A stretch of 40,498 nucleotides of DNA from an uncultured bacterium (GTDB lineage Bacteria > Bacillota > Clostridia > Lachnospirales > Lachnospiraceae). Positions 26,605 to 35,091 of the stretch are shown one piece after another; position 1 is the stretch's first letter, and each line of letters opens with the position of its first letter. The notes under the pieces were generated by a model. The model saw only the letters and a program-made list of their open reading frames with translations. It made no database searches and was not told the origin of the DNA. The stretch is from assembly GCA_947073545.1 (NCBI GenBank), contig CAMTMP010000036.1, positions 1 to 40,498 of the forward strand. The letters run 5' to 3'. The position numbers were made by a program, and so were the translations under genes.

Positions 26605-27771
26605 TTATAAATCTTTTAATCGTATTCCCTTTGCCACACTCAGAGTGATCCCTATTTCAATCAGCAAAAACATGACGGAAGACCCTCCGTAACTGATAAA
26701 GGGAAGGGAAATTCCGGTATTGGGAATCGTGTTGGTAACCACGGCTATGTTCAGAATAACTTGAACGGCTATATGCCCCATCACACCCACCACCAGCAGC
26801 GCGCCGTACAGATCGGGCGCATTGTTGGCAATAATCATCAGCCGCCAAATCAGCATCAGAAACATAATGATAACGGCAATCCCGCCGAAAAGCCCAAGCT
26901 CTTCACAGATAATGGAAAAAATCATATCGTTCTGCGCCTCCGGCAGAAAGCCTCTCTTCTGCATACTCTGCCCCAGACCTTTTCCAAGCACGCCGCCGCT
27001 TCCGATCGCATAGAGCGCCTGCAGCGTCTGGAACCCGGTATCGCTGGAGTATGCCTCCGGATCAAGCCATGCCAGCACACGCGCGCCGCGGAAATCCAGA
27101 TCGTCCACATGGGCCTGCGCTGTCTGCACCACATAGAAAACCGCAGCCGCCGCCCCCGCAAGCGTCAGCAGTCCCAGAAGAAAGAACCGTTTGTAGTCCG
27201 GGCAGGACACGAACAGCATCAGAACCGCAATCGCCATGACAATGATCGCCGAACTTAAGTTGTTGGTAATCTTCCAGATCATCAGCGCAATCGGCATCGG
27301 TATCCCCAACACAAGCATAAACCCTTTGTTGGTTCGTATCTGTTTTCCCATCTTACAAATCAGACTGGATAAAAACAAGATCATGCCCAGCTTCGCCACC
27401 TCCGCCACCTGCAGAGAAAGCGGGCCTATGTACAGCCAGCGCGTCGCGCCGCCAGAGCTGTAACCAAAAGGAATAATCAGTAAAATCAGCACAGCGGACC
27501 CGATATAGGCCGGCACCGCAAACCGTTCCCAGAAATGATAGGGAATGTTCGCCACCACCATCATAGCCACCAGTCCCAAAATGGATGCCAAAAGCTGCTG
27601 TCTCAAATATCTGGTGGAATCCCCCAGCTTTAAATTTGCCTCATAGGAGCTTGAAGAAAACACCATGACCATGCCGAAACCCACAAGAAAAAGCACGATA
27701 AACAGCAGGCTGTAGTCCATAAAACTCTCGCCCTTTTGTTGTCCCCTCCGGGATGCGTTTCTCTGCGCCAC
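26605..27771 (-). CDS. ftsW: SEDS-family peptidoglycan glycosyltransferase FtsW (or SpoVE)
   Basis: A 388-aa polytopic membrane protein with about ten spans, from MDYSLLFIVLFLVGFGMVM to SYGGSSVMFLLIEIGITLSV. The SEDS signatures are present: LPEAQNDMIFSIICEELG with the catalytic-type Asp, and NTGISLPFISYGGSS. It polymerises lipid II at the septum together with a class B PBP; two such PBPs lie upstream in this cluster. I choose the GTG at 27771, which overlaps the murD stop as TAGTG and has GGAGG upstream; an upstream TTG (27777) is possible. In spore formers the equivalent position may hold spoVE, so a sporulation role cannot be excluded. Confidence 0.9.
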   Translation of the reverse strand: MAQRNASRRGQQKGESFMDYSLLFIVLFLVGFGMVMVFSSSSYEANLKLGDSTRYLRQQLLASILGLVAMMVVANIPYHFWERFAVPAYIGSAVLILLIIPFGYSSGGATRWLYIGPLSLQVAEVAKLGMILFLSSLICKMGKQIRTNKGFMLVLGIPMPIALMIWKITNNLSSAIIVMAIAVLMLFVSCPDYKRFFLLGLLTLAGAAAAVFYVVQTAQAHVDDLDFRGARVLAWLDPEAYSSDTGFQTLQALYAIGSGGVLGKGLGQSMQKRGFLPEAQNDMIFSIICEELGLFGGIAVIIMFLMLIWRLMIIANNAPDLYGALLVVGVMGHIAVQVILNIAVVTNTIPNTGISLPFISYGGSSVMFLLIEIGITLSVAKGIRLKDL

Positions 27772-29138
27772 TAACAATTCTCCTCCATCTGATTCACCAG
27801 TTCCTTAAACCGCTGTCCCCTCACTTCATAGTTCGGGAACATCCCCCAGCTCGCGCAGGCGGGAGACAGTAAAACCGCATCCCCCGGCTCCGCCTTCTCC
27901 ACACATACCGAGAAAGCCTCCTCAAAGGTATCCGCCAGCACGATGTTCGTAAGCCCGTGGTCCTTCGCGCACGCCGCTATCTTTTCCCGCGTCTGTCCGA
28001 TCAGCACCAGACATTTCACCTTGCCGCCAAAGGCCTCGATCCACTCGTCGAATTCACTCTGTTTGTCATACCCGCCGCCGATCAGCACCGTCGGCCGATC
28101 CATGGCCCGGATGCCCTGTATGGCCGCGTCCGGATTCGTTCCCTTGGAGTCATTGTAATAATCCACGCCCCGCTTCGTGGCCACAAACTCAATCCTGTGC
28201 TCCACCGGCGAAAACACCCTGATCACCGACAAAATTTCCTCCATCGGCACACCGCAGGCCATCGTAACCGCCATGGCCGCCATCACGTTCTCCACGTTAC
28301 AGATGCCCACCAGCTTCATATCGTGTATATTCATGAGCCTTTCGCTCTCGCCGCCCTTTGCAAGGAAAATTTCTTCCCCTTCCAGATAAAAACCGTCCTC
28401 CAGCTTTCTCTCCGAAGAAAACCACACGACCCGCGCCGGACACCGCTTTCCGAAAGCTCTTGTATAGCTGTTTTCATAGTTCAGGACACAGGTCTGCGCC
28501 TTCGTCTGGTTTTTACAGACGGTTTCCTTCGCCGCCGCGTAATTTTCCATCGTGTGATGGCGGTTTAGATGATCCGGCGTAATATTTAAGATCGCGGAAA
28601 CCTGCGGCCGGAACCGATCGATCGTCTCTAGCTGGAAGCTGCTGATTTCCACCACCGTCACGGTCTCCTCCGTGGCGTCCAGAGCCGTCAGCGTATAAGG
28701 GTTCCCGATATTTCCCACCACGTCCACATCCTTATAATGGGCTGCCATAATCGCCCCCACAAGAGAGGTGGTGGTAGTCTTTCCGTTCGTCCCCGTGACG
28801 GCAATGACCGTACCCTTTCCAAGCTCATAGGCAAGCTCGATCTCGCCCCAGATCTTCACGCCCCTTTTTCGGAAGTCCTCCACAAAGGCCGTATCCGTAG
28901 GAACGCCGGGGCTTAAAATGACAAGCTCCACCGCTGCCTTTTGTTCCTCCGACAATGCGCCGATTACAATTTCAGCCTCCGTGCCGGGTGTCAATTTCCC
29001 CCGCACTTCTTCTATCGTTAACTTTTCATTTTCATCAAATAAGAGCGGCTGTGCTCCGGCATGACACAAAGCCGCCGCAGCCCCCGTTCCGCTTAAACCG
29101 GAACCGACTACCAGCACGTTTTTTCCCTGCAATTCCAT
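27771..29138 (-). CDS. murD: UDP-N-acetylmuramoyl-L-alanine--D-glutamate ligase
   Basis: A 455-aa Mur ligase that adds D-Glu to UDP-MurNAc-L-Ala using ATP. It has an N-terminal Rossmann domain (VLVVGSGLSGTG), the ATP loop GTNGKTTTT at 116-124, the central NITPDHLNRH and the C-terminal-domain pair YYNDSKGTNPDA and LLSPACASWGMFPNYEVRG, all typical of MurD. The ATG at 29138 has GGAGG 5 bases upstream. It is translationally coupled to ftsW by a one-base overlap. Upstream, 142 bases including a structured element separate it from mraY. Confidence 0.95.
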   Translation of the reverse strand: MELQGKNVLVVGSGLSGTGAAAALCHAGAQPLLFDENEKLTIEEVRGKLTPGTEAEIVIGALSEEQKAAVELVILSPGVPTDTAFVEDFRKRGVKIWGEIELAYELGKGTVIAVTGTNGKTTTTSLVGAIMAAHYKDVDVVGNIGNPYTLTALDATEETVTVVEISSFQLETIDRFRPQVSAILNITPDHLNRHHTMENYAAAKETVCKNQTKAQTCVLNYENSYTRAFGKRCPARVVWFSSERKLEDGFYLEGEEIFLAKGGESERLMNIHDMKLVGICNVENVMAAMAVTMACGVPMEEILSVIRVFSPVEHRIEFVATKRGVDYYNDSKGTNPDAAIQGIRAMDRPTVLIGGGYDKQSEFDEWIEAFGGKVKCLVLIGQTREKIAACAKDHGLTNIVLADTFEEAFSVCVEKAEPGDAVLLSPACASWGMFPNYEVRGQRFKELVNQMEENC

Positions 29139-29182
29139 AACAACCTCCATATCACAGCTTCACTGTGACTCAAATCGATGCC

Positions 29183-29277
29183 GAGAATGCCGCTTTTCAG
29201 GCATTCTCTTATGCGAAACTTAGTACTTCTTGGCGTCTCGTCCTATGGCGAGACGTCTTTAGAAGTACCTTTCGCAT
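29183..29277. other. structured intergenic element, copy B (after mraY)
   Basis: Same architecture as the element at 25190-25284. Hairpin GAGAATGCC/GGCATTCTC (29183-29191 with 29200-29208). Then a 67-base stem-loop (29211-29277) with stems ATGCGAAA/TTTCGCAT, GTACTTCT/AGAAGTAC and CGTCTCG/CGAGACG and the same loop TCCTATGG. It ends three bases before the mraY stop codon. Six of 67 bases differ from copy A; five of these keep or improve pairing. Confidence 0.75.
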
Positions 29278-29280
29278 TTC

Positions 29281-30240
29281 TCACACTACCCCCATCAATG
29301 CAGCCAGACATAACAGCGCCGTCACGATCGAAAATACGGCCACCACCCTCGTCTCTGACCATCCGCACAGCTCAAAATGGTGGTGGATCGGCGCCATTTT
29401 AAAGATCCGCTTACCGCCTGTCAGTTTAAAATATGTCACCTGCATAATCACCGATACTACCTCAAGCATATAGATAAAGCCTACGATCACAATAAAAAGA
29501 GGCATCTGCATCATATACGCCGCGGCCGCCACGAAGCCGCCAAGCGCAAGCGATCCGGTGTCCCCCATAAAAACACTTGCCGGATGTACATTGAAGAGCA
29601 GGAATCCTAAAAGCGCGCCCACCACCGCACAGGTAATCGGCTCAATGCCGCTGTCCGTCCCGATCGCCACCACCGTGAAGAAGGTCGCCACCAGCACCGT
29701 CACCGAGCTTGCCAAGCCATCCAGACCGTCCGTAAAATTCGTGCCGTTCACCGTCCCAATCACCACAAAGAACAAAATCAGAATATTCATCCAACCAAAA
29801 TCCAGATAAACGCCGTCCAGAAAAGGCACCTTCATGGCCAGCGAGACATCCGTATACCTTTGCAGATAAAAGACGAAAACGCCCGTTACGAGAAATTGAA
29901 GCGCAAACTTCTGCCATGCCCGAAGTCCCATAGAACGCTTTAAAACCACTTTGATGTAGTCGTCCAAAAATCCTACCAGCCCGAAGCCAAGCGTGAGGAA
30001 CAGCACTGGTATAATGCCCGGATAATCCCGCACAAAAAGAAGGGAAGTGATCACCACACTCATCAGTATCAGAATGCCTCCCATGGTGGGTGTCCCGTTT
30101 TTCTTCAAATGACTCTCCGGCCCTTCTGCCCGCTCCGTCTGTCCCACCTTCAGCCTGCGCAGAAAAGGGATTACCACCGGCCCCAGAAACACGCTGATCG
30201 CAAAGGATACCAAAACCGAAATTAAAATGACACTATTCAT
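29281..30240 (-). CDS. mraY: phospho-N-acetylmuramoyl-pentapeptide-transferase
   Basis: A 319-aa membrane enzyme with about ten spans that makes lipid I from UDP-MurNAc-pentapeptide and undecaprenyl phosphate. All family motifs are visible: GTPTMGGI near residue 50, the Asp pair in GFLDDYIKV, NFTDGLDGLA, VFMGDTGSLALGG and PIHHHFE near the C-terminus. The ATG has GGAGG 4 bases upstream. It lies downstream of the two PBP genes after a 170-base structured spacer, and upstream of murD. Confidence 0.96.
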   Translation of the reverse strand: MNSVILISVLVSFAISVFLGPVVIPFLRRLKVGQTERAEGPESHLKKNGTPTMGGILILMSVVITSLLFVRDYPGIIPVLFLTLGFGLVGFLDDYIKVVLKRSMGLRAWQKFALQFLVTGVFVFYLQRYTDVSLAMKVPFLDGVYLDFGWMNILILFFVVIGTVNGTNFTDGLDGLASSVTVLVATFFTVVAIGTDSGIEPITCAVVGALLGFLLFNVHPASVFMGDTGSLALGGFVAAAAYMMQMPLFIVIVGFIYMLEVVSVIMQVTYFKLTGGKRIFKMAPIHHHFELCGWSETRVVAVFSIVTALLCLAALMGVV

Positions 30241-30278
30241 GCTTCCTCCAAAATTATATCATCCAAACTCGCAAACCC

Positions 30279-30399
30279 GTGCTCCCGCACTCTCTGTCCG
30301 ATTTCATCGGACGCTTGCTCATTAGTTACCGCATGAAAAACAAATGCCGCTTCAGTCGCAGCTTTCTTGCTGCGACTGTGCTATGTTTTTCATCTGCGG
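30279..30399. other. cluster of stem-loops between pbp and mraY
   Basis: Three hairpins in the 170-base spacer: GTGC/GCAC (30279-30290), GTCCGAT/ATCGGAC with a TTC loop (30296-30312) and a large one at 30329-30399. The large one has an outer stem CCGCA-TGAAAAAC with GTTTTTCA-(TC)-TGCGG and a 9-bp inner stem AGTCGCAGC/GCTGCGACT. A terminator or processing site is possible, though no T-run follows on the minus strand. Confidence 0.6.
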
Positions 30400-30410
30400 C
30401 TACTATTATA

Positions 30411-32141
30411 TTACTTTTCGTCCAAATATGGAAGGATATTCTCAAAAAGCTGTCTCACCACAGGCGCGGCGATCTGTCCGCCGTAATAGGTGCCCTGCGG
30501 ATTATGGATGATCGCCAGTGCTAAAACCTGCGGATTGTCCGCCGGGGCAAAGCCCAGAAAAGAGGCGATGTACTTGCCGCTCCCGCGGGGTAACGTCTGG
30601 CTGGTAGCCGTCTTTCCCCCCACCTTGTACCCTTCCACCGCACCGTTTTTGCCGCTTCCTTCCGCCACCACCTGCTCTAAGATGTAGCGCATGGTATCTG
30701 ATGTCTCGTTGGACACCACATGCTCTCTCACCGGGTAGGTGAAGGACTGGCTGTCGCTCCCGTCCGCCCGCGCCGCACGTACCGCAAAATGAGGCGTGAT
30801 CCGTCTGCCGCCGTTGACGATGGACGCCGCCGTGGTGGCAAGCTGGATCGGCGTGATCTGGAAGGACTGTCCGAAGGAGATAGTGGCAAGCTCCACCGGG
30901 CCAATGTTTTCCATCTTGTGCATGATCGTCCCTGCCTCGCCCGGCAGATCGATCCCCGTCTTATCCAAAAGCCCGAACTGCCGGAAATAAGAGTAATACC
31001 GATCCACACCGATGCGGAGCCCCACTGTGATAAAGACGGGGTTACAGGAGTTCATGGTGCCTTGCACGAAATCCTCCGCGCCGTGTCCTCCCACCTTGTG
31101 GCATCGTATTTTCCGATCCTCCACCATGATAAAGCCGGGACAGTTGAAGGTGTCCGTGGGCTTCACCGCCCCGGATTCCAGCCCGGCAGCCGCCGTGATG
31201 ATCTTGAAGGTGGAGCCCGGCTCATAAGTGTCGTTGATGCAGCCGTTTCTCCACATGGCGTTTAAAAGCTCCTGCCGCTTTTTCTCGGAGAAAGCCAGTG
31301 CGTCCATGCCGTTTTGCAGCGTATATGGATTGTTCAGGTCAAACTCCGGCACATCCACCATAGCCAGAATCTCACCGTTCTGAGGATTCATCACCAGAAT
31401 GGAAACACGGTCCGCCTCCTTGGTCTCCATAGTCTGCATGGCAAGCTGGGTGGCGTAGCTCTGGATATTGATATCCAGACTGACATAGAGATCGCGGCCG
31501 CTTACCGGTTCCACCCTCTCCTCTCCCTCCTCGTCCTGCTCCACGCCCTTGGCGTCGGTCACCGTTAAGATCGTTCCCGCTTCACCCTTCAAATATTCTT
31601 CATAGACAACCTCAAGCCCTATGATACCCTGATTATCCCCGCCGGTAAATCCAAGCGCCTTGGAAGCCAATGTGGCGTAAGGATAATACCGCTTGTAATC
31701 CTCATCCACCTTGACCCCGTCAAGCCCCCTCGCCCTGATGGCATCGCCTACCGGCTTTTCCACATTGCTCTTTATCTTCTCAATGGAAGAGTATTTCTCC
31801 ACACGTTTTCTCACATACTCCTCCGACAATCCCAGTTCTTCCGAGAGAACGGCAATCACTTCCTCTGCGTCCGAAATCTGGCTGTGTATCACGGAGACCG
31901 TGCAGACCGTCTTATTATCCGCCAGAATCTTGCCGTTCGCGTCTATGATACGCCCTCTTGCCGCCTTGATGCTCCGCTCTCTCTCGTGGAGCTCCCTCGC
32001 CTTCTGTGAATAGTATTCAGACTGGAACACCATCAGATAAAACAGTCTTCCCGCCAGCCCGAAGAGCGTCAGTACACACAGGAAAAACACCGTCACCGTC
32101 TTTCTCCTGTGGTATGTTTTATGGTCCATCTTCCCTTCCAT
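30411..32141 (-). CDS. class B penicillin-binding protein (SpoVD/FtsI-like transpeptidase)
   Basis: A 576-aa bitopic membrane protein: one N-terminal span (VTVFFLCVLTLFGLAGRLFYL), a dimerisation domain beginning ARGRIIDANGKILADN, then the transpeptidase. Active-site motifs: STFK with S310, SCN in MNSCNPVF, and GGKTATSQ, where most relatives have KTGT. It crosslinks septal or spore-cortex peptidoglycan with an SEDS partner. There is no PASTA domain, whereas B. subtilis SpoVD has one. The ATG at 32141 is chosen over a TTG one codon earlier; a second ATG five codons in also has a ribosome site. It is the second of two adjacent class B PBPs. Confidence 0.88.
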   Translation of the reverse strand: MEGKMDHKTYHRRKTVTVFFLCVLTLFGLAGRLFYLMVFQSEYYSQKARELHERERSIKAARGRIIDANGKILADNKTVCTVSVIHSQISDAEEVIAVLSEELGLSEEYVRKRVEKYSSIEKIKSNVEKPVGDAIRARGLDGVKVDEDYKRYYPYATLASKALGFTGGDNQGIIGLEVVYEEYLKGEAGTILTVTDAKGVEQDEEGEERVEPVSGRDLYVSLDINIQSYATQLAMQTMETKEADRVSILVMNPQNGEILAMVDVPEFDLNNPYTLQNGMDALAFSEKKRQELLNAMWRNGCINDTYEPGSTFKIITAAAGLESGAVKPTDTFNCPGFIMVEDRKIRCHKVGGHGAEDFVQGTMNSCNPVFITVGLRIGVDRYYSYFRQFGLLDKTGIDLPGEAGTIMHKMENIGPVELATISFGQSFQITPIQLATTAASIVNGGRRITPHFAVRAARADGSDSQSFTYPVREHVVSNETSDTMRYILEQVVAEGSGKNGAVEGYKVGGKTATSQTLPRGSGKYIASFLGFAPADNPQVLALAIIHNPQGTYYGGQIAAPVVRQLFENILPYLDEK

Positions 32142-32149
32142 CAAAGAGA

Positions 32150-32198
32150 AACCTCACAAAAAGGTATTAATATAATCTATTATCCTTTTTCTGAGGTT
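32150..32198. other. stem-loop between the two PBP genes
   Basis: AACCTCA (32150-32156) with TGAGGTT (32192-32198), and AAAAAGG (32158-32164) with CCTTTTT (32184-32190), around an AT-rich loop. On the minus strand it contains no T-run directly after the stem, so it is more likely to balance expression of the two PBPs than to end transcription. Confidence 0.5.
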
Positions 32199-32216
32199 AT
32201 TCTCACTTCACGCTAT

Positions 32217-34526
32217 TTAAGGTTCCCCTGTGTCTTCCCCGTCTCCCGGCGGCGGTGCCGGCGACCACTCACCCCCGGTTCCTTCTCCGGTCCCTTCCCC
32301 GGACTCTTCAGCCTGAGAATCTCCGCGTCCCACCTGTGTGCCGATCTGCGGATCATAGTAATCGCCCGTAGCCGGATCTACGAGATAGCCCGTCTCTGGA
32401 TCGAGAGGGAAATCTTTCCACGCCTCATTCGGTCCTGCCGGTTCCTCCTCCGACCCTTCTTCTCCCTCTGCGGGTGCGGCGCCCTCACCTTCTGTCGGGC
32501 TGCCCTCTTCGCCTTCTTTCGGAATCGGGTTGCCCTCCTCGTCCAGCTCTTCCTCCGGCTCCGCGCCCTGCGGCGTCCTGATCTGGATCTGAAGCTGCTC
32601 TAACTCCTCCCGCTCCGTATCGCTCAGTTCCTCCGTCATAAAGATGTTCATATAAGGCAGCACTTCTGTCAGAATCTTTCTCACAATTCTGGTGGCGTAT
32701 TTCGCGTCATCCTGAAAGACCACATTGGGTCTGTCCACCACCACATAAATGACCACCTGCGGGTCATCCGCGGGCGCATAGCCCATAAAGGAAACCACAT
32801 ATTCGTTATTGCCTCGGGGCAGCGTCTCCGCCGTTCCCGTCTTTCCGCCGATCATATACCCTGCGGGTCTCGCGGTGTGCCCTGTGCCCTTTTCCCCGCT
32901 CACCACTGTGTTGCAATATTCGATGATCTTATCACTGGTGGAACGGGATATAGTCTGCTTCAAAAGCCTTGGCTCAATATTTTCTATGGTAGCACCGTCC
33001 GCCGTCGTAATCCGGCTCGCCACATGGGGCGCATAGTAATTGCCGCCGTTGATTAACGAGCAGAAACCCGTAATCACCTGTATCATGGTGGCGTTAAAGC
33101 TCTGTCCGAAAGAGTTGGTCGCAAGGTCCGTCATTCCGATGTTATCTTCATGGTAGATCATGCTCGCCGTGCGCGGCTCGCCCGCCAGATCAATATTTGT
33201 CTTTAATCCAAAGTTAAAGCTGTGCTGATAATTCACAAATTCCGTCTTGCCAAGCGCAAACGCCACATTCATCAGCACCACGTTACAGGAGCGCTCCACG
33301 CCCTGTTGCACCGTGAGCGGGCCGTCGCCGAAAGTCTGATGGCACTTGATTTTATAGTCACCCACATGAAGAAACCCTTCGCAGTTGTAAGTCTCGTTGC
33401 CGGTGATGGAGCCGCTCTCCAACGCCGCCGCCACCGTGAACGGCTTGAACACCGATCCCGGCTCGTAAGCGTCCACAATACAGAAATTCTTCCACAGGGC
33501 ATTTAAATGCTGGTACATGACCTCGTCGTTCATCCCCGCGATGGATTCCTGCGTCACATATTCCGCCACGCCGTCCGTCTTGACCCGCTTTCCGTCCTTG
33601 TCAAGAAGGGGCATCCCGATCAGGTTCTCCGTGTTTCTGACGTCGTTCAAGTCAAAGACAGGGTAACTCGCCATGGCAAGCACACTGGCGTTATCCGGAT
33701 CCATTATGATACATCCGATATTTTCCGCGCCGTTGCCGGGCCTTGCATTATCCTTATACTCCTCATCAAACTCTTTCAGATACTTTTCTACGATAGCCTG
33801 AATATTCGCGTCCAAACTGAGCTGGATATTGTTGCCGTCCTTCGCCGCGATGGTCGTCCGCTCCAGCGTGGAATCGTCGTTCAGATACCCGTATTCCCTG
33901 CCATTGGTGCCGCTCAAAATATCGTTGTAATACTCTTCCAGGCCATAAGTCCCTGCATTGTCGCCCGTGGTAAAACCGATCAGATCACAGGCGAGCGACC
34001 CGTTCGGGTACTCCCGCTTATACTCGTTCTCAAACCAGACACCCTTGATGTTGGCACCCTGCTCCTCATCGTCGCAAAACTCCTCAAAAGCTTTTTTTTT
34101 CTCATATTCCACCCGCTTGGCCATCACATAGTAGGAGGACTGTGGATGACCGGCGATATAAGCCCTGACCGGTTCGGGATCGATGTCAAAGAAACGTTTC
34201 AGCGCATTTAAGGTCGGCTCCAGATACTCCTCTTTGCGCAGCAGCAGCTTGGTGTCCAGAATGACGTTATAAACCTTATTGCTCACCGCCAGCACCGTGC
34301 CGTTTGCGTCCACAATCTCTCCACGCTTAAAAGGTATTATCGCGGAGTCATACTCCTGATGCGACAATACCTGCTTCTTGTACTCTTCCCCGTTATCCCT
34401 GTTAATCACGAACAGCCGAACGCTGAGTCCCACAAAAGCTGCCAGTATGAATAAAAACAGCACCAGCAGCTTTTTTTGCATTTTTATTGTAAATTTAAGT
34501 ACTGCTTTTCTTCTCTTATCGCCCAA
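32217..34526 (-). CDS. class B penicillin-binding protein with acidic C-terminal tail
   Basis: A 769-aa transpeptidase with an N-terminal span (LLVLFLFILAAFVGLSVRLFV) and a pedestal beginning KRGEIVDANGTVLAVS. Motifs: SVFK with S358, SCN in ERSCNVVLM and GGKTGTAE. After LPYMNIF (about residue 635) an extra ~130-residue tail is low-complexity, rich in Glu, Gly and Pro (e.g. EGEEGSPTEGEGAAPAEGEE), and faces the outside. The start is TTG at 34526 with AGGTGA upstream, 12 bases after ftsL; an ATG 15 codons in is the alternative. It is probably the main divisome PBP (pbpB/ftsI position). An A9 run codes for KKK near residue 143. Confidence 0.88.
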   Translation of the reverse strand: MGDKRRKAVLKFTIKMQKKLLVLFLFILAAFVGLSVRLFVINRDNGEEYKKQVLSHQEYDSAIIPFKRGEIVDANGTVLAVSNKVYNVILDTKLLLRKEEYLEPTLNALKRFFDIDPEPVRAYIAGHPQSSYYVMAKRVEYEKKKAFEEFCDDEEQGANIKGVWFENEYKREYPNGSLACDLIGFTTGDNAGTYGLEEYYNDILSGTNGREYGYLNDDSTLERTTIAAKDGNNIQLSLDANIQAIVEKYLKEFDEEYKDNARPGNGAENIGCIIMDPDNASVLAMASYPVFDLNDVRNTENLIGMPLLDKDGKRVKTDGVAEYVTQESIAGMNDEVMYQHLNALWKNFCIVDAYEPGSVFKPFTVAAALESGSITGNETYNCEGFLHVGDYKIKCHQTFGDGPLTVQQGVERSCNVVLMNVAFALGKTEFVNYQHSFNFGLKTNIDLAGEPRTASMIYHEDNIGMTDLATNSFGQSFNATMIQVITGFCSLINGGNYYAPHVASRITTADGATIENIEPRLLKQTISRSTSDKIIEYCNTVVSGEKGTGHTARPAGYMIGGKTGTAETLPRGNNEYVVSFMGYAPADDPQVVIYVVVDRPNVVFQDDAKYATRIVRKILTEVLPYMNIFMTEELSDTEREELEQLQIQIRTPQGAEPEEELDEEGNPIPKEGEEGSPTEGEGAAPAEGEEGSEEEPAGPNEAWKDFPLDPETGYLVDPATGDYYDPQIGTQVGRGDSQAEESGEGTGEGTGGEWSPAPPPGDGEDTGEP

Positions 34527-34538
34527 ACAATCACCTGC

Positions 34539-34994
34539 TTATTCCTGCTGCGGGATCTCCGCCATCTGTTTCACATAGTCGCTGCTTTCGCTGGCAAAGG
34601 AAATGATCTGCCCCTCCTGCGCATACTGCATACCAAGCTCCTGAATCGCAATTCTTCTGATCTCTTCCAGATCCACGGCACTTGTAATCCTGCTGTAATC
34701 CTCCTCATTGGCGACCTTCAAAGCGTTGAGCTGCCTCTCCAGTGTGGCGATGTGCTTCACGCTGTTTGTGATATCTGACTGCAGTCCGATATAATATACC
34801 AGAATCACAGCCGTCGCAGCCAGCGCAGCGCCCAGAAACAGAACATAGCCGGGGCTCATGTGTTTTGCTCTCTCCCGGTTTCTTCTCACCGTGTTATTTA
34901 CTTTTTTCTTCTGTCTCTCGTCCGGCCTTCTCTCTGGCCGTATATTTCTGACCGTATTGCCATGCACATAATATGCGTTTTGCCGTGCTGCCAT
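34539..34994 (-). CDS. ftsL: FtsL-like cell division protein
   Basis: A 151-aa bitopic protein with a basic cytoplasmic tail (~45 residues), one span (YVLFLGAALAATAVILVYYIG) and a short extracellular coiled coil (SVKHIATLERQLNALK). Position between rsmH and the first PBP and the overall shape identify FtsL; sequence in this family is poorly conserved. It links DivIB and DivIC to the septal synthase. The ribosome site before the ATG is weak and distant (GAGGGG about 12 bases away), which may keep levels low. Confidence 0.8.
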   Translation of the reverse strand: MAARQNAYYVHGNTVRNIRPERRPDERQKKKVNNTVRRNRERAKHMSPGYVLFLGAALAATAVILVYYIGLQSDITNSVKHIATLERQLNALKVANEEDYSRITSAVDLEEIRRIAIQELGMQYAQEGQIISFASESSDYVKQMAEIPQQE

Positions 34995-35091
34995 AATTCT
35001 CTGTTACCCCTCTTGATATCACTTTCTTACTGCTCATTTCCCTTTTTGTCCGCTCCGGCGGACCTGTCTTTCTCTCCGGTATAGTAAGCCT

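Noticed and set aside
34081..34105. A9 run in the large PBP gene as a phase-variation switch
   Set aside because: It encodes KKK in a charged helix of a gene expected to be essential; homopolymers of this length are common and nothing else supports switching.
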